DNA from: Alkanindiges hydrocarboniclasticus
Lineage (GTDB): Bacteria > Pseudomonadota > Gammaproteobacteria > Pseudomonadales > Moraxellaceae
DNA: 61,560 nt
Direction of reading: 5' to 3'
Assembly: GCF_001982605.1 (NCBI RefSeq)
Contig: NZ_MLCN01000037.1
Location: 1-61,560, forward strand
The position numbers and the translations under genes are program-made. Below the pieces are notes generated by a model. It was given only the letters and a program-made list of their open reading frames with translations, did not search any database and was not told the DNA's origin. Shown here piece after piece: positions 38,405 to 47,637 of the stretch (its first letter is position 1; every line of letters starts with the position of its first letter).

Positions 38405-39208
38405 ATGACTGATCATCAATCCAAACCGCAAGGCACTCAACCTGTTGTGCCTGTTGCTGCTGAAACCCAGACCACGCCTGCCCCGTCAATTGAGGCATCA
38501 GCCACTACTGCGCCCAATGAGCATGAAGCAGTAGCAAAGCCTGCTGCAAAAAAAACTGCAAGCCGCAGTGTCAGCAAGCGCCGTAGCTTTAAGGGCCTGA
38601 GTCTGGAACAGCGCCAGAATGAACGGCGTGAAAAACTGATTGAAGCAGGCCTGCAAGTATATGGTACGCAAGGATTTTTTTCAGTGACCGTGCGGGATGT
38701 ATGTAATGAGGCCAAGCTGACTGAACGTTATTTTTATGAGTCATTCAAGCGCAGTGAGGAGTTGTTTAAGACCATTTACCTGCGCCTGATTGAGCAGCTC
38801 CAGCAGAATATTCTGGCGGCAGTGATGCAAAGCAAGGCTGAAGCCAAACTGATGATTGAAGCGGGTTTAACCGCCATGTTCAAGTCCTTGCAGGATGATC
38901 CGCGCATGGCGCGTATTTTGTTTATTGATGCGATTTTAGTGCATGAAATGCATGGCAACACCATTAATGAAGCGGTATCACGCTTTGACCGCATGATTCA
39001 GGCCTTTATGATGCTGATGTTTCCCAAAAAGCCAGTACCCAAAACCGACCTGTCACTGCTATCTACCGGGCTAAACGGTTTTGTCACCCACATTGCCATG
39101 CGCTGGGTAATTGGGGGGTTTCGCGAACCGTTGTCGCAAGTGCTGGCGGCCTGTCAGGTGGCGTATTTGTCCATATTGCAGTGGATGGAAAAAGAGCCAC
39201 AGGACTGA
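38405..39208 (+). CDS. TetR-family regulator with long low-complexity N-terminus
   Basis: 267 residues from ATG 38405. The first 65 are Ala/Thr/Pro/Lys-rich and presumably disordered (ASATTAPNEHEAVAKPAAKK), then a basic stretch and the HTH (REKLIEAGLQVYGTQGFFSVTV, NEAKLTERYFYESFKRSEEL). A C-terminal ligand or dimerisation domain follows. ATGs at 38321 and 38270 could add more residues; none has a strong ribosome site. The tail is unusual for TetR, where the HTH normally begins within 20 residues. Confidence 0.82.
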   Translation: MTDHQSKPQGTQPVVPVAAETQTTPAPSIEASATTAPNEHEAVAKPAAKKTASRSVSKRRSFKGLSLEQRQNERREKLIEAGLQVYGTQGFFSVTVRDVCNEAKLTERYFYESFKRSEELFKTIYLRLIEQLQQNILAAVMQSKAEAKLMIEAGLTAMFKSLQDDPRMARILFIDAILVHEMHGNTINEAVSRFDRMIQAFMMLMFPKKPVPKTDLSLLSTGLNGFVTHIAMRWVIGGFREPLSQVLAACQVAYLSILQWMEKEPQD

Positions 39209-39281
39209 TTTTTGCCTAATTTATGGATTTTTCAGCAAAACTTTGACAAATTCGCGGCAATTTAAGATTTTTGCAATAAAA

Positions 39282-39319
39282 CTGTCATGTTTTGGCTTTG
39301 TAATAGGATTGTCATATCG
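39282..39319 (+). promoter_or_regulatory. Pho-box-like direct repeats upstream of phoB
   Basis: TTGTAATAGGA and TTGTCATATCG are adjacent 11-base repeats (39298-39319) close to the Pho-box unit CTGTCATAAAT; a third, CTGTCATGTTT, starts at 39282. Fits autoregulation of phoB, whose start is 93 bases downstream. Confidence 0.6.
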
Positions 39320-39411
39320 TACAGCCAAAGCCTGTCGGGCTGGCGCGGCATATTGCCTTACGAAAACAGGTGGCTTTACAACAACAGGCTGATCCCATAA
39401 AAGGCATAAAG

Positions 39412-40119
39412 ATGAAAGATGATTATATTTTAATAGTCGATGATGAATCGCCAATTCGCGAGATGATCCATACCGCGCTGGAAATGTCCGACTTTAACTG
39501 CCAGCAGGCTGGTGATGCCAAACAGGCGCACCAGATGATTGTTGACCAGCGACCCTGTATTATCCTGCTGGACTGGATGCTGCCCGGCGGTACTAGCGGC
39601 GTGGACTTGTGTCGCCGCCTCAAGCGTGATGAAACACTGGCAGAAATCCCGGTAATTATGCTGACAGCACGTGGCGAGGAAGACCACAAGGTGCAGGGTT
39701 TGGATGCCGGTGCCGATGACTACATGACCAAGCCGTTTTCCACCCGCGAGCTGGTGTCACGCATTAAGGCCGTATTGCGCCGCAGCAATGCACTGAACAA
39801 TGAAAAACTGATTGAAGCCGAAGACCTGCTGCTTGATCCGGTTAGCCAGCGCGTCAGTTATCAGGAAAAAATCATTGAAATTGGCCCCACTGAATACCGC
39901 CTGCTGGCATTTTTTATGACCCATCCGGAACGGGCCTATACCCGCGCGCAATTGCTCGATCAGGTGTGGGGCGGCAATGTGTATATTGAAGACCGTACCA
40001 TTGACGTGCATATCCGTCGTCTGCGCAAGATTCTGGAACCCTACGGCGTTGACCGTTTTGTGCAAACCGTGCGCGGCACCGGCTACCGTTTTTCAACCCG
40101 TACCGATCAATATACCTGA
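39412..40119 (+). CDS. phoB: Phosphate regulon response regulator
   Basis: 235 residues, OmpR/PhoB class. Receiver domain with DD at 10-11, phospho-acceptor Asp54 ([10 protein letters not shown]), Lys in [10 protein letters not shown]-terminal winged helix ([26 protein letters not shown]). Activates phosphate-scavenging genes when phosphorylated by PhoR. Length and MLPGG sequence are diagnostic of PhoB. Pho-box-like repeats precede it; phoR follows after 64 bases. Confidence 0.95.
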   Translation: MKDDYILIVDDESPIREMIHTALEMSDFNCQQAGDAKQAHQMIVDQRPCIILLDWMLPGGTSGVDLCRRLKRDETLAEIPVIMLTARGEEDHKVQGLDAGADDYMTKPFSTRELVSRIKAVLRRSNALNNEKLIEAEDLLLDPVSQRVSYQEKIIEIGPTEYRLLAFFMTHPERAYTRAQLLDQVWGGNVYIEDRTIDVHIRRLRKILEPYGVDRFVQTVRGTGYRFSTRTDQYT

Positions 40120-40183
40120 GCCGTTACACCAAATTATATTGGCTTGCGCAACCTTATACCCTTAGGGCCAGAACACATCCTGC

Positions 40184-41554
40184 ATGAATCTTAAAAGCTT
40201 TAACCTCAAGCGTTTTAACCTGAAAACCCTGCAACCGCAAAGTCTTAACCTGAAAACCCTGCCTATATGGCGTGATCTGGTCAAAGACCTGCGGCTGTGT
40301 CTGGTTGTGCTGCTGGTTGCTGCGGTCATTGGCTTACTGACCCGTGCGCTGTGGCCTTGTCTGGTCATTGCACTGGTGCTGTTTATTGGCTTGCAGTTTC
40401 GGGCCTTTTACCAGATTTATTACTGGATTCGTTTTCAGCCCGAGCAAAATCCGCCCGAACTATCCGGGGTGCTGGGTGAAATCCTGTATTTGCTGTACCG
40501 TTACCAGCGGCAGGAAAAACAGGCCAAAACCGAGCTGATCAATACCATTGCCCGCGCGCAAACCTCTATTTCGGCGCTACAGGATGCCGTGGTGCTGATT
40601 GACAGCAAGCAACATCTGGAATGGTGGAACCCGGCTGCCGAACAGGTACTGGGTTTAAAGGCAGTGGATGTGCAGCGTCCGGTACTCAATATTATCCGCC
40701 ATCCGGAATTTGCCCATTATTTTGAAAACCTGCATGACTATCCTAATGGCATCAAGCTAGATTCATGGGTCAAGCCACAGCATTTTATCCAGTGTGAAGT
40801 CACACCATTTGGTGACCATGAATTCTTGCTGCTGGCCTATGACATTACCCATTTGCATCGGCTGGAACAAATGCGCAAGGACTTTGTGGCTAATGTATCC
40901 CATGAGCTGCGCACGCCTTTAACGGTGATTAGTGGCTATCTGGAAATGCTGGGCGAACAGCAGGATGTCAGTTCACGCTGGCAACGTGCGTTCAAGCAAA
41001 TGCAGCAACAAACCCGGCGCATGAATGCCTTGGTTAATGACTTGCTGTTGTTGTCCCGGCTGGAAAATGAAGAGCTGATCAACAAGGATCAGGTGATTCA
41101 TATGGCTTCCCTGCTCAACGAGCTGTTTGATGATGCGCAGGCTTATAATAGCGACTACGGCCATACCTTAAACCTGCACATTGAAAGCCATTGCAACCTG
41201 CTGGGATCAAAACTGGAAATTGCCAGTGCCTTTAGCAACCTGATTACCAATGCCATCAAGTACACACCAAAAGGCGGCGTCATTCATATTGGCTGGTCAT
41301 CTGATCAGGAACAGGGTTATTTTTATGTGGAAGACAACGGCATTGGCATTGAGGCCTACCATATTCCACGCCTGACCGAACGTTTTTACCGGGTGGACAG
41401 CGCACGTAGCCGTGATTCTGGCGGCACGGGTCTGGGTCTGGCCATTGTCAAGCATGTGCTGGCCCAGCATGAAGGCTATCTGGATATTCAGTCCAGCATT
41501 GGTCAGGGCACCACCTTTAAGGCCATCTTTGCCCAGTCAAGGCTGGTTGAATAA
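40184..41554 (+). CDS. phoR: Phosphate regulon sensor kinase
   Basis: 456 residues. Two N-terminal membrane helices (LRLCLVVLLVAAVIGLLTRALWPCLVIALVLFIGLQF), a PAS domain (about 120-220), HisKA with phospho-acceptor His in VANVSHELRTPL, and HATPase with N box (SNLITNAIKYTP), DNGIGI and GTGLGLAIVKH. It phosphorylates PhoB under phosphate limitation. The first 25 residues contain in-frame repeats of an NLKTL-like unit, an oddity discussed below. The start has no strong ribosome site. Confidence 0.94.
   Translation: MNLKSFNLKRFNLKTLQPQSLNLKTLPIWRDLVKDLRLCLVVLLVAAVIGLLTRALWPCLVIALVLFIGLQFRAFYQIYYWIRFQPEQNPPELSGVLGEILYLLYRYQRQEKQAKTELINTIARAQTSISALQDAVVLIDSKQHLEWWNPAAEQVLGLKAVDVQRPVLNIIRHPEFAHYFENLHDYPNGIKLDSWVKPQHFIQCEVTPFGDHEFLLLAYDITHLHRLEQMRKDFVANVSHELRTPLTVISGYLEMLGEQQDVSSRWQRAFKQMQQQTRRMNALVNDLLLLSRLENEELINKDQVIHMASLLNELFDDAQAYNSDYGHTLNLHIESHCNLLGSKLEIASAFSNLITNAIKYTPKGGVIHIGWSSDQEQGYFYVEDNGIGIEAYHIPRLTERFYRVDSARSRDSGGTGLGLAIVKHVLAQHEGYLDIQSSIGQGTTFKAIFAQSRLVE
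40215..40262 (+). repeat. In-frame direct repeat at the start of phoR
   Basis: The 18-base unit TTAACCTGAAAACCCTGC occurs at 40215-40232 and 40245-40262, a 30-base period (ten codons), in frame; weaker copies precede (AATCTTAAAAGC, AACCTCAAGCG). Confidence 0.7.
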
Positions 41555-41635
41555 TGGCTACAAGCTTAAAAAATACCTGGATAACTCAATTTGGGGCAGC
41601 CTATAATTTTCTATATTTAAAACAACGAGAACAGC

Positions 41636-41980
41636 ATGCACAACCTTAGAACCACTAGAAATCAATGGCTTGAAGCATATTACTCAGGCAATCATGATGT
41701 GCTTGCTGTTTTGGAAGCCGATGATTTTTGTGTGAAGGAAAACAACCGCATAACCAAAAATGACTGGCGTTATCAGCATATTGAACGTCTAGTCAAACAA
41801 GGCAAGTGGCAGCCAGAAAAGTTACGGGAAAAAGATATTCAATTTCATCAGGTCAGTGGCACTGAATATCGTGTTACTGCAACCGTTTATTCGGATATTG
41901 TCCAGATGAGCATTGAAGAAAAATGGCGGCTTGAAACAGGCCAATGGCGGGTGACTTTTCTTGGAATGGTTGCCTTATGA
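41636..41980 (+). CDS. NTF2-like small protein (SnoaL/DUF4440-type)
   Basis: 114 residues. N-terminal helices (TTRNQWLEAYYSGNHDVLAVLEADDF) then beta strands (EKDIQFHQVSGTEYRVTATVY, WRLETGQWRVTFLGMV), the NTF2-fold order. No catalytic residues identified. GAGA lies before the ATG. Function unknown; may be co-expressed with downstream DUF445 genes. Confidence 0.7.
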   Translation: MHNLRTTRNQWLEAYYSGNHDVLAVLEADDFCVKENNRITKNDWRYQHIERLVKQGKWQPEKLREKDIQFHQVSGTEYRVTATVYSDIVQMSIEEKWRLETGQWRVTFLGMVAL

Positions 41981-42153
41981 ATTCAGGCTTATAGCTGTCA
42001 GGTTTTAAATTAGGCAAAGGCCTATTTTAGGGAAATCAAAAAATTAAGCCTGAATGACCAATTTTTCTAAAAAGAATTTGGATGTTGCCAAGGAAACAGC
42101 GTTGCTCTATAACTAAAATCAAGCCTTCAGAATTTTTGCGGTGTCGCCCTGCC

Positions 42154-43461
42154 ATGACCGAATCCAGCCATGCCGTTCCCCAGCTTGCCCGTAGCCGCAC
42201 ACTGGCCCAGATTGCCCTGCTGATTGCGGCAAGCTGCTGGGTTGTTTTGCTGATACTGGTGAAGTTTTTGCCGGATTATGCCTGGCTGCTGCATATTCTC
42301 ATGCTGGCTGCCGAAGCCGGTGTGGTGGGTGGCCTTGCCGACTGGTATGCCATTACCGTGCTGTTTCGCAATCCATTTGGCAAAATGCCATTACCGCGCC
42401 TGCTGCGTGAGCACACCGAAATCATTCCACGCAACAAGGCCCGCATTGCCGAATCCATGGGCCGCTTTGTGCAGGAAAACTTTTTGTCGCCAGACATTGT
42501 GCGCCAGTCCTTGCAGCGCAACGATGTCACCCTGATGGCCGGTGACTGGCTGGCCCAGCCTGCCAACGCCCAGCAAATTACCGATTTGTTTCAGCAAACT
42601 GCACCGCGCATTCTGGATTTTTTTGGTCAGGACACCATTAGCGAGTTTATGCAAAAGAATATCGTGCAATGGGCCAAAAATACCGACATGCATCACCTGA
42701 GCAGCGAGTTGATCCGGGCCGTACTGGAAAATGACTTTCATGAGGATGTACTGCAACGCGGCCTGGATACTGCCCATGTCTGGGTTAAAAACCATCCGGA
42801 CAAAGCCCGGGCACTGGCCAGCCGCATGTTTAACGAGCTGGGCGTAGGGACACTGGCCTGGGGTGCTGGCCTGATTGGCATTGACGTGCAGCGCCGTATC
42901 ATCAATGCCTTTATGCAAAAGGTCGAGCAGATTCTGGAAAACCCGGAGCATCCATTGCGTGTAGGATTAGAACAGCAATCACAGCAACTAATGCTGGCCC
43001 TGCGTGACCCGGAATCCGCTGCTGCTCAACAGCTCAACACGACCAAGAACGCCCTGCTGGATAGCCCGGCAGTAGTGAATTTTTTAACCGGAGCCATTGT
43101 CATTTTGCGGGATGCCATTAAGGGCGACCTGCAAAGTGAGCAGTCTGCCATTGCCCATAACCTGAAATCTGCCATTATCCGGCTGGGTAAAAATATCAGA
43201 ACCAGTCAGGAGGTGCGGCAAGTGCTTAACCGTGAAATTGAAAAACTGGCCGTTACCTTTAGTACCGATTATGCCGACAAGGTAATTCGTTATATCAGCC
43301 AGCGTATCCATGAGTGGGATTCACGGGAAATGATTGCCAAGATTGAAAGTGAAGTGGGTGGCGACCTGCACATGATCCGGGTGAATGGCGTGGTGGTGGG
43401 GGCATTTATTGGCCTGATTCTGGGCGTTATTCGGGCGCTGGTTGAAAATATTCCGATGTAG
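42154..43461 (+). CDS. DUF445 membrane protein (YjiN-like)
   Basis: 435 residues. N-terminal membrane helices (RTLAQIALLIAASCWVVLLILVKF; LLHILMLAAEAGVVGGLADWYAITVLFRNPFG, the DUF445 hallmark) and a C-terminal helix (VVVGAFIGLILGVIRALVEN). Between them is a long helical soluble region. DUF445 proteins are of unknown function. ATG 42154 follows the family start; the frame extends 24 residues upstream. Followed by another DUF445 gene. Confidence 0.85.
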   Translation: MTESSHAVPQLARSRTLAQIALLIAASCWVVLLILVKFLPDYAWLLHILMLAAEAGVVGGLADWYAITVLFRNPFGKMPLPRLLREHTEIIPRNKARIAESMGRFVQENFLSPDIVRQSLQRNDVTLMAGDWLAQPANAQQITDLFQQTAPRILDFFGQDTISEFMQKNIVQWAKNTDMHHLSSELIRAVLENDFHEDVLQRGLDTAHVWVKNHPDKARALASRMFNELGVGTLAWGAGLIGIDVQRRIINAFMQKVEQILENPEHPLRVGLEQQSQQLMLALRDPESAAAQQLNTTKNALLDSPAVVNFLTGAIVILRDAIKGDLQSEQSAIAHNLKSAIIRLGKNIRTSQEVRQVLNREIEKLAVTFSTDYADKVIRYISQRIHEWDSREMIAKIESEVGGDLHMIRVNGVVVGAFIGLILGVIRALVENIPM

Positions 43462-43630
43462 AACCGTCATATTTAGCGTTAAGATGTGACAGTGTTCATC
43501 AAAATGATGATAATGCCTGCGCACGCATGGGCAATAATGCGTTCAGGTCAAAGCGGGCCAGCTGTTCTTCAAGCCGTTTTTAATAAAAATCTGCTCATTT
43601 TCATGGCAACAATAATCAGGATTCACCTGC

Positions 43631-44863
43631 ATGCTCCAGTCAATCATTGCTGATTTTCAACAGCATTTATGGCTTTACCTGTCCATTCCCTTTATTAGCG
43701 GCTTTATTGGTTATGTGACCAAGGTCATTGCCATTCAAATGATGTTTGCCCCCATGGAGTTTAAGGGAATCCGGCTGTTTGGCATTCCGCTGGGCTGGCA
43801 GGGCATTGTCCCGCGCAAGGCTGAAAAAATGGCCACCGTGGCTGTGGAGCTGATGACCAGCAAGCTGATCCGGCCTGAGGAAATCTTTGCACGGCTTGAT
43901 CCCAAGCGCATTGCCAAGGAAATTGAACTGCCCATGATGGCGGCAGCGGCCGAAATTACCCGTGAAGTGGCGCAGGAATACCAGCCGGGCTTATGGGAAG
44001 GCATGCCGGAATTTGCCCGCAAGCGCCTGATCCGCCGGGTGCAGGCCAAGGCTCCGGAAATTGTTGAACACATCATGACCGAAGTGCAAAAAGATGTGGT
44101 GCATTACTTTGACATCAAGCACATGGTCATCAGCAACCTGCTCAAAGACAAGCGCTTGCTAAATGAAATCTTTAAAAAAGTCGGCAAGCAGGAATTCAAG
44201 TTTTTTAGCAATGCCGGTTTTGTGTTTGGCTTTGGCATTGGCGTAATTCAAATGGTGTGCTGGGTGCTGTTCAAGCAACCGTGGATGCTGCCGGCCTTTG
44301 GTGGCTTTGTGGGCTTTTTTAGTGACTGGATTGCCCTGCAAATGATGTTTAGGCCCTTGCGCCCGAAAAAAATCATGGGTGTGACCATTCAGGGTTTGTT
44401 TATCAAGCGACAAAATGAAGTGGCTGCCGATTATGCGGCGCTGATTTCCAAGCAACTGCTCACCTCGCGCAATATGATGGAAGAACTGTTTTCCGGCACG
44501 CATTCGGATCGGGTGATTGAACTGGTCAGCCGCCATGTTAAACAGGAAATTGACTTGCAAGCCGGTATTGTACGTCCGCTGGTGGTGTATGCCATGGGCG
44601 GTGAAAAATACCAGCGCCTAAAAGAACAGGTGGCCACCCGCATTCTGGCGCAATTGCCGGAAACCATGAAGCATGTGGAATCCTATGCCGAAGATGCCAT
44701 GGATATCCGCAACACGCTGGTGACCCGTATGCAGCAGCTGACACCGGAAGAATTTGAAGGCATGTTACGGCCTGCGTTTAAGGAAGATGAATGGTCACTG
44801 ATCATTGTGGGGGCCGTGCTGGGCTTTTTGGTCGGTGAAATGCAGATTCTCTTTATGCTGTGA
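43631..44863 (+). CDS. DUF445 membrane protein (YheB-like)
   Basis: 410 residues, second DUF445 member. Conserved N-terminal FISGFIGYVTKVIAIQMMFAPMEFKGI and the internal repeat FGGFVGFFSDWIALQMMFRPLRPKKI, which gives two pseudo-equivalent DUF445 half units; C-terminal anchor WSLIIVGAVLGFLVGEMQILF. Sequence is divergent from the preceding DUF445. 169 bases apart, same strand. Function unknown. Confidence 0.87.
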   Translation: MLQSIIADFQQHLWLYLSIPFISGFIGYVTKVIAIQMMFAPMEFKGIRLFGIPLGWQGIVPRKAEKMATVAVELMTSKLIRPEEIFARLDPKRIAKEIELPMMAAAAEITREVAQEYQPGLWEGMPEFARKRLIRRVQAKAPEIVEHIMTEVQKDVVHYFDIKHMVISNLLKDKRLLNEIFKKVGKQEFKFFSNAGFVFGFGIGVIQMVCWVLFKQPWMLPAFGGFVGFFSDWIALQMMFRPLRPKKIMGVTIQGLFIKRQNEVAADYAALISKQLLTSRNMMEELFSGTHSDRVIELVSRHVKQEIDLQAGIVRPLVVYAMGGEKYQRLKEQVATRILAQLPETMKHVESYAEDAMDIRNTLVTRMQQLTPEEFEGMLRPAFKEDEWSLIIVGAVLGFLVGEMQILFML

Positions 44864-45023
44864 TGCTGTACCAAAATTGATGAAAGCTTTTGGTTTTGTA
44901 CGGCTGTGTTAACTCCGTCCGATTCTTGGTTATAAAATAGTGAGTTAGTAATGACTTGAATTGGGCCAGCCTGTTATAAACAACTCAGTCATTCATTAAA
45001 CTGATTTTAGGCGTAATTATTTC

Positions 45024-46403
45024 GTGCCCAGCCGTCCTTCATCCATGCAGCATTTCTTATCGGTTTCTACCCTGTGGAAACCATTTTTATTATTTCTGGT
45101 GCCGCTGCTGATCACCAACATCCTGCAATCGCTATCTGGCACCATCAACACCATTTTTGTCGGTCAGTTGCTGGGCGTCAATGCCGTGGCTGCTGTTGCA
45201 GTATTCTTTCCCATCCTGTTTTTCCTGCTGTCGTTTGTGATTGGTTTGGCAGCGGGTGCCAGTGTATTGATTGGTCAGGCGTGGGGCGCGCATGAACTGG
45301 AAAAGGTCAAGCAAATTACCGGTAATACGCTGGCGCTGGTGATGAGCCTGGGTGTGGTAATTGCCATTATTGGGGTTAGTTTTACTACTCAGGCGCTTAA
45401 CCTGCTGGGTGTACCACCGGAAATCATGCCACTGGCGGTTGACTATTCGCGCCTGATGCTGGTGGCCAGCCCTTTGTATTTTATCTTTATTGTCTATACC
45501 TCACTGATGCGTGGCGTGGGTGACTCAATCACCCCCATGATTTCCATGGGCTTATCTATTGTAGTAGGTCTACTTGTAACTCCGGCTTTAATTCAGGGCT
45601 GGCTGGGCTTACCGCAGTTAGGTATTCAAGCGCCTGCTGTTGCCACCATTGTGGGATTTTTAGTGGTGCTGGCTTACCTGTTTTTTTATACCCGGCATAA
45701 GCAGCACCCACTGGCCCCCGACGCCCGGCTAATTGCGCATATCCGCTTTGATGGCCCGGTAACCAAGCTGATTTTGCGCCTTGGCTTGCCCACTGCCTTG
45801 CAAATGGTCACCAGTTCTATTTCCGGGATTGTAATTATTGGGCTGGTGAATCATTACGGTGCACACGCCACTGCGGCCTATGGGGCGATTAATCAGGTAT
45901 TGAGCTATGTGCAGTTTCCCGCCATGTCCATTGCCATTGCCGGTTCCATTTTTGCCGCGCAAGCCATTGGTGCTGGCAAGGATGAAGCACTTAACTGTGT
46001 CACCCGCACGGCATTAATCATGAATCTGGTGTTTACCGGCACGCTCATTTTAATGGCTTATGTGTTTTCACGGCACCTGATGGCGCTATTTATTACCGAT
46101 GCCAGCGTGATTGAACTGGGCCAGCAACTGCTGCACATTGTGCTGTGGAGCATCTTGCTGTTTGGCGCGGGTTCCATTTTTGCTGGCATCATGCGCGCCA
46201 GTGGGACAGTGCTTGTGCCCATGCTGATTAACGTGGGCTGCATTGTGCTGATTGAACTGCCCTGCGCAGTGCTGTTTAGCCACTGGTATGGCTTACAGGG
46301 CATCTGGTTTGCCTATGCGCTGGCGTTTACCATGATGTGCATTATCCAGACTGCTTACTACCAGTTTGTCTGGAAGAAAAAAACCGTCCAGCGCTTGATT
46401 TAA
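45024..46403 (+). CDS. MATE-family multidrug/toxin efflux transporter
   Basis: 459 residues, twelve membrane segments. Signature LLITNILQSLSGTINTIFVGQLLG near the start and FPILFFLLSFVIGLAAGASVLIGQAWGA; second half repeats GLPTALQMVTSSISGIVIIGLVNHYGA. Na+ or H+ driven drug/organic cation export; substrate unknown. GTG 45024 used; ATG 45045 is an alternative. Confidence 0.9.
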   Translation: MPSRPSSMQHFLSVSTLWKPFLLFLVPLLITNILQSLSGTINTIFVGQLLGVNAVAAVAVFFPILFFLLSFVIGLAAGASVLIGQAWGAHELEKVKQITGNTLALVMSLGVVIAIIGVSFTTQALNLLGVPPEIMPLAVDYSRLMLVASPLYFIFIVYTSLMRGVGDSITPMISMGLSIVVGLLVTPALIQGWLGLPQLGIQAPAVATIVGFLVVLAYLFFYTRHKQHPLAPDARLIAHIRFDGPVTKLILRLGLPTALQMVTSSISGIVIIGLVNHYGAHATAAYGAINQVLSYVQFPAMSIAIAGSIFAAQAIGAGKDEALNCVTRTALIMNLVFTGTLILMAYVFSRHLMALFITDASVIELGQQLLHIVLWSILLFGAGSIFAGIMRASGTVLVPMLINVGCIVLIELPCAVLFSHWYGLQGIWFAYALAFTMMCIIQTAYYQFVWKKKTVQRLI

Positions 46404-46549
46404 GCAGCGAATTTTCCCATTTATTCTTCAACCAATGAATTGATTTGGGGATTTTTGCGCTTTGCCATGCTGAAAATTTCAACAAAGCAGGACGAAATGC
46501 GCATTTTCTGGCAAACTAGGCGACTTTATTGCGACCGCTTATTTGTGAT

Positions 46550-47584
46550 ATGAAGTTGCTTCATTTGCATGCCTTGCCTGCCGATATGCAGTTGCCGCCC
46601 ACGGCAATTACCATTGGCAACTTTGATGGTGTCCATCTGGGACATCAGGCAATGCTGCACACGCTGAAACAGCGCGCGCAGGCTGATGGCCTTAAAACAC
46701 TGGTGATGCTGTTTGAACCGCAGCCGCTGGAATTTTTCAAGGGTAGCGATGCCCCGCCCCGCATTACCTCCTCACGTGAAAAAATTGAATTGTTGCGTGC
46801 GCAGGGTATTGATTATGTGCTAATTGCCCGTTTTGATCAGGCTTTTCGCTCGCTCACTGCCCGTCAGTTTGCCGACCTGCTGAAATTTCAGTTAAATGGC
46901 AAGGCACTGGTACTGGGTGATGATTTCCGCTTTGGTTGTGACCGCGCGGGCGACAGTGATTTTTTGCGTGCTTATGGGTTTCCCATTGATGATCTGGAAA
47001 CCGTGCTGGTACATGGTGAGCGGGTGAGCTCTACCCGTATCCGCAACTGCCTGTTGCAGGGTGATTTTAATGCCGCCGCACACCTGCTGGGCCGTCCGTA
47101 CAGCATTACCGGACGGATTCAGTATGGTGACCAGATTGGCCGTACTATTGATTTTCCTACCATTAATGTGGCGCTCAAACGCCTGACACCCTGCCTGCAT
47201 GGCATTTATGTGGCTGAGGTGCAAACCGTGTATGCGCCGTCGCTCCCTGAACGGGTGGCCCAGCAACACAGCGGCCAGCCATCAGGTTTACAGGGTATTG
47301 CCGGTTACCAGCCCCTTAGCATTCTGGGAGCAGCACATGTGGGTACGCGGCCTGCCATTGCACAGGAAAAGCCCGAATGGCGGCTGGAAGTACACTTTCC
47401 CGATTTAAGCGCCAACCTGTATGGCCTGCTGGTGCGGGTCACTTTTTTGCATTATTTGCATGGTGAAAAAAACTATTCCTCACTGGAAGCCCTTAAAGCC
47501 GGCATTCTGCAGGACGTGAATGACGTGCGTGCCTTTCGCCAGCAATACACTGATAGTAATGCTTTAAGTTTTCTAATGATTTGA
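46550..47584 (+). CDS. ribF: Bifunctional riboflavin kinase / FMN adenylyltransferase
   Basis: 344 residues. N-terminal FAD synthetase domain: AITIGNFDGVHLGHQAML (HxGH), VLGDDFRFGCDRAGD, SSTRIRNCL. C-terminal riboflavin kinase: GRPYSITGRIQYGDQIGRTIDFPTINV, LRVTF. Makes FMN and FAD. Upstream of ileS, as in E. coli ribF-ileS-lspA-fkpB. ATG 46550 used; TTG 46529 possible. No FMN riboswitch seen upstream. Confidence 0.95.
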   Translation: MKLLHLHALPADMQLPPTAITIGNFDGVHLGHQAMLHTLKQRAQADGLKTLVMLFEPQPLEFFKGSDAPPRITSSREKIELLRAQGIDYVLIARFDQAFRSLTARQFADLLKFQLNGKALVLGDDFRFGCDRAGDSDFLRAYGFPIDDLETVLVHGERVSSTRIRNCLLQGDFNAAAHLLGRPYSITGRIQYGDQIGRTIDFPTINVALKRLTPCLHGIYVAEVQTVYAPSLPERVAQQHSGQPSGLQGIAGYQPLSILGAAHVGTRPAIAQEKPEWRLEVHFPDLSANLYGLLVRVTFLHYLHGEKNYSSLEALKAGILQDVNDVRAFRQQYTDSNALSFLMI

Positions 47585-47637
47585 CCTGTTTTAATCGCCA
47601 GTAGGTCGTCCTGCTGGCCTAAAGGATGATGTGATTG

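Noticed and set aside
46404-46549. FMN riboswitch before ribF
   Set aside because: Gap is only about 146 bases and lacks the RFN-element conserved segments.
47585-47637. T-box leader for ileS
   Set aside because: Too short; no specifier or T-box sequence, and T boxes are rare in this group.
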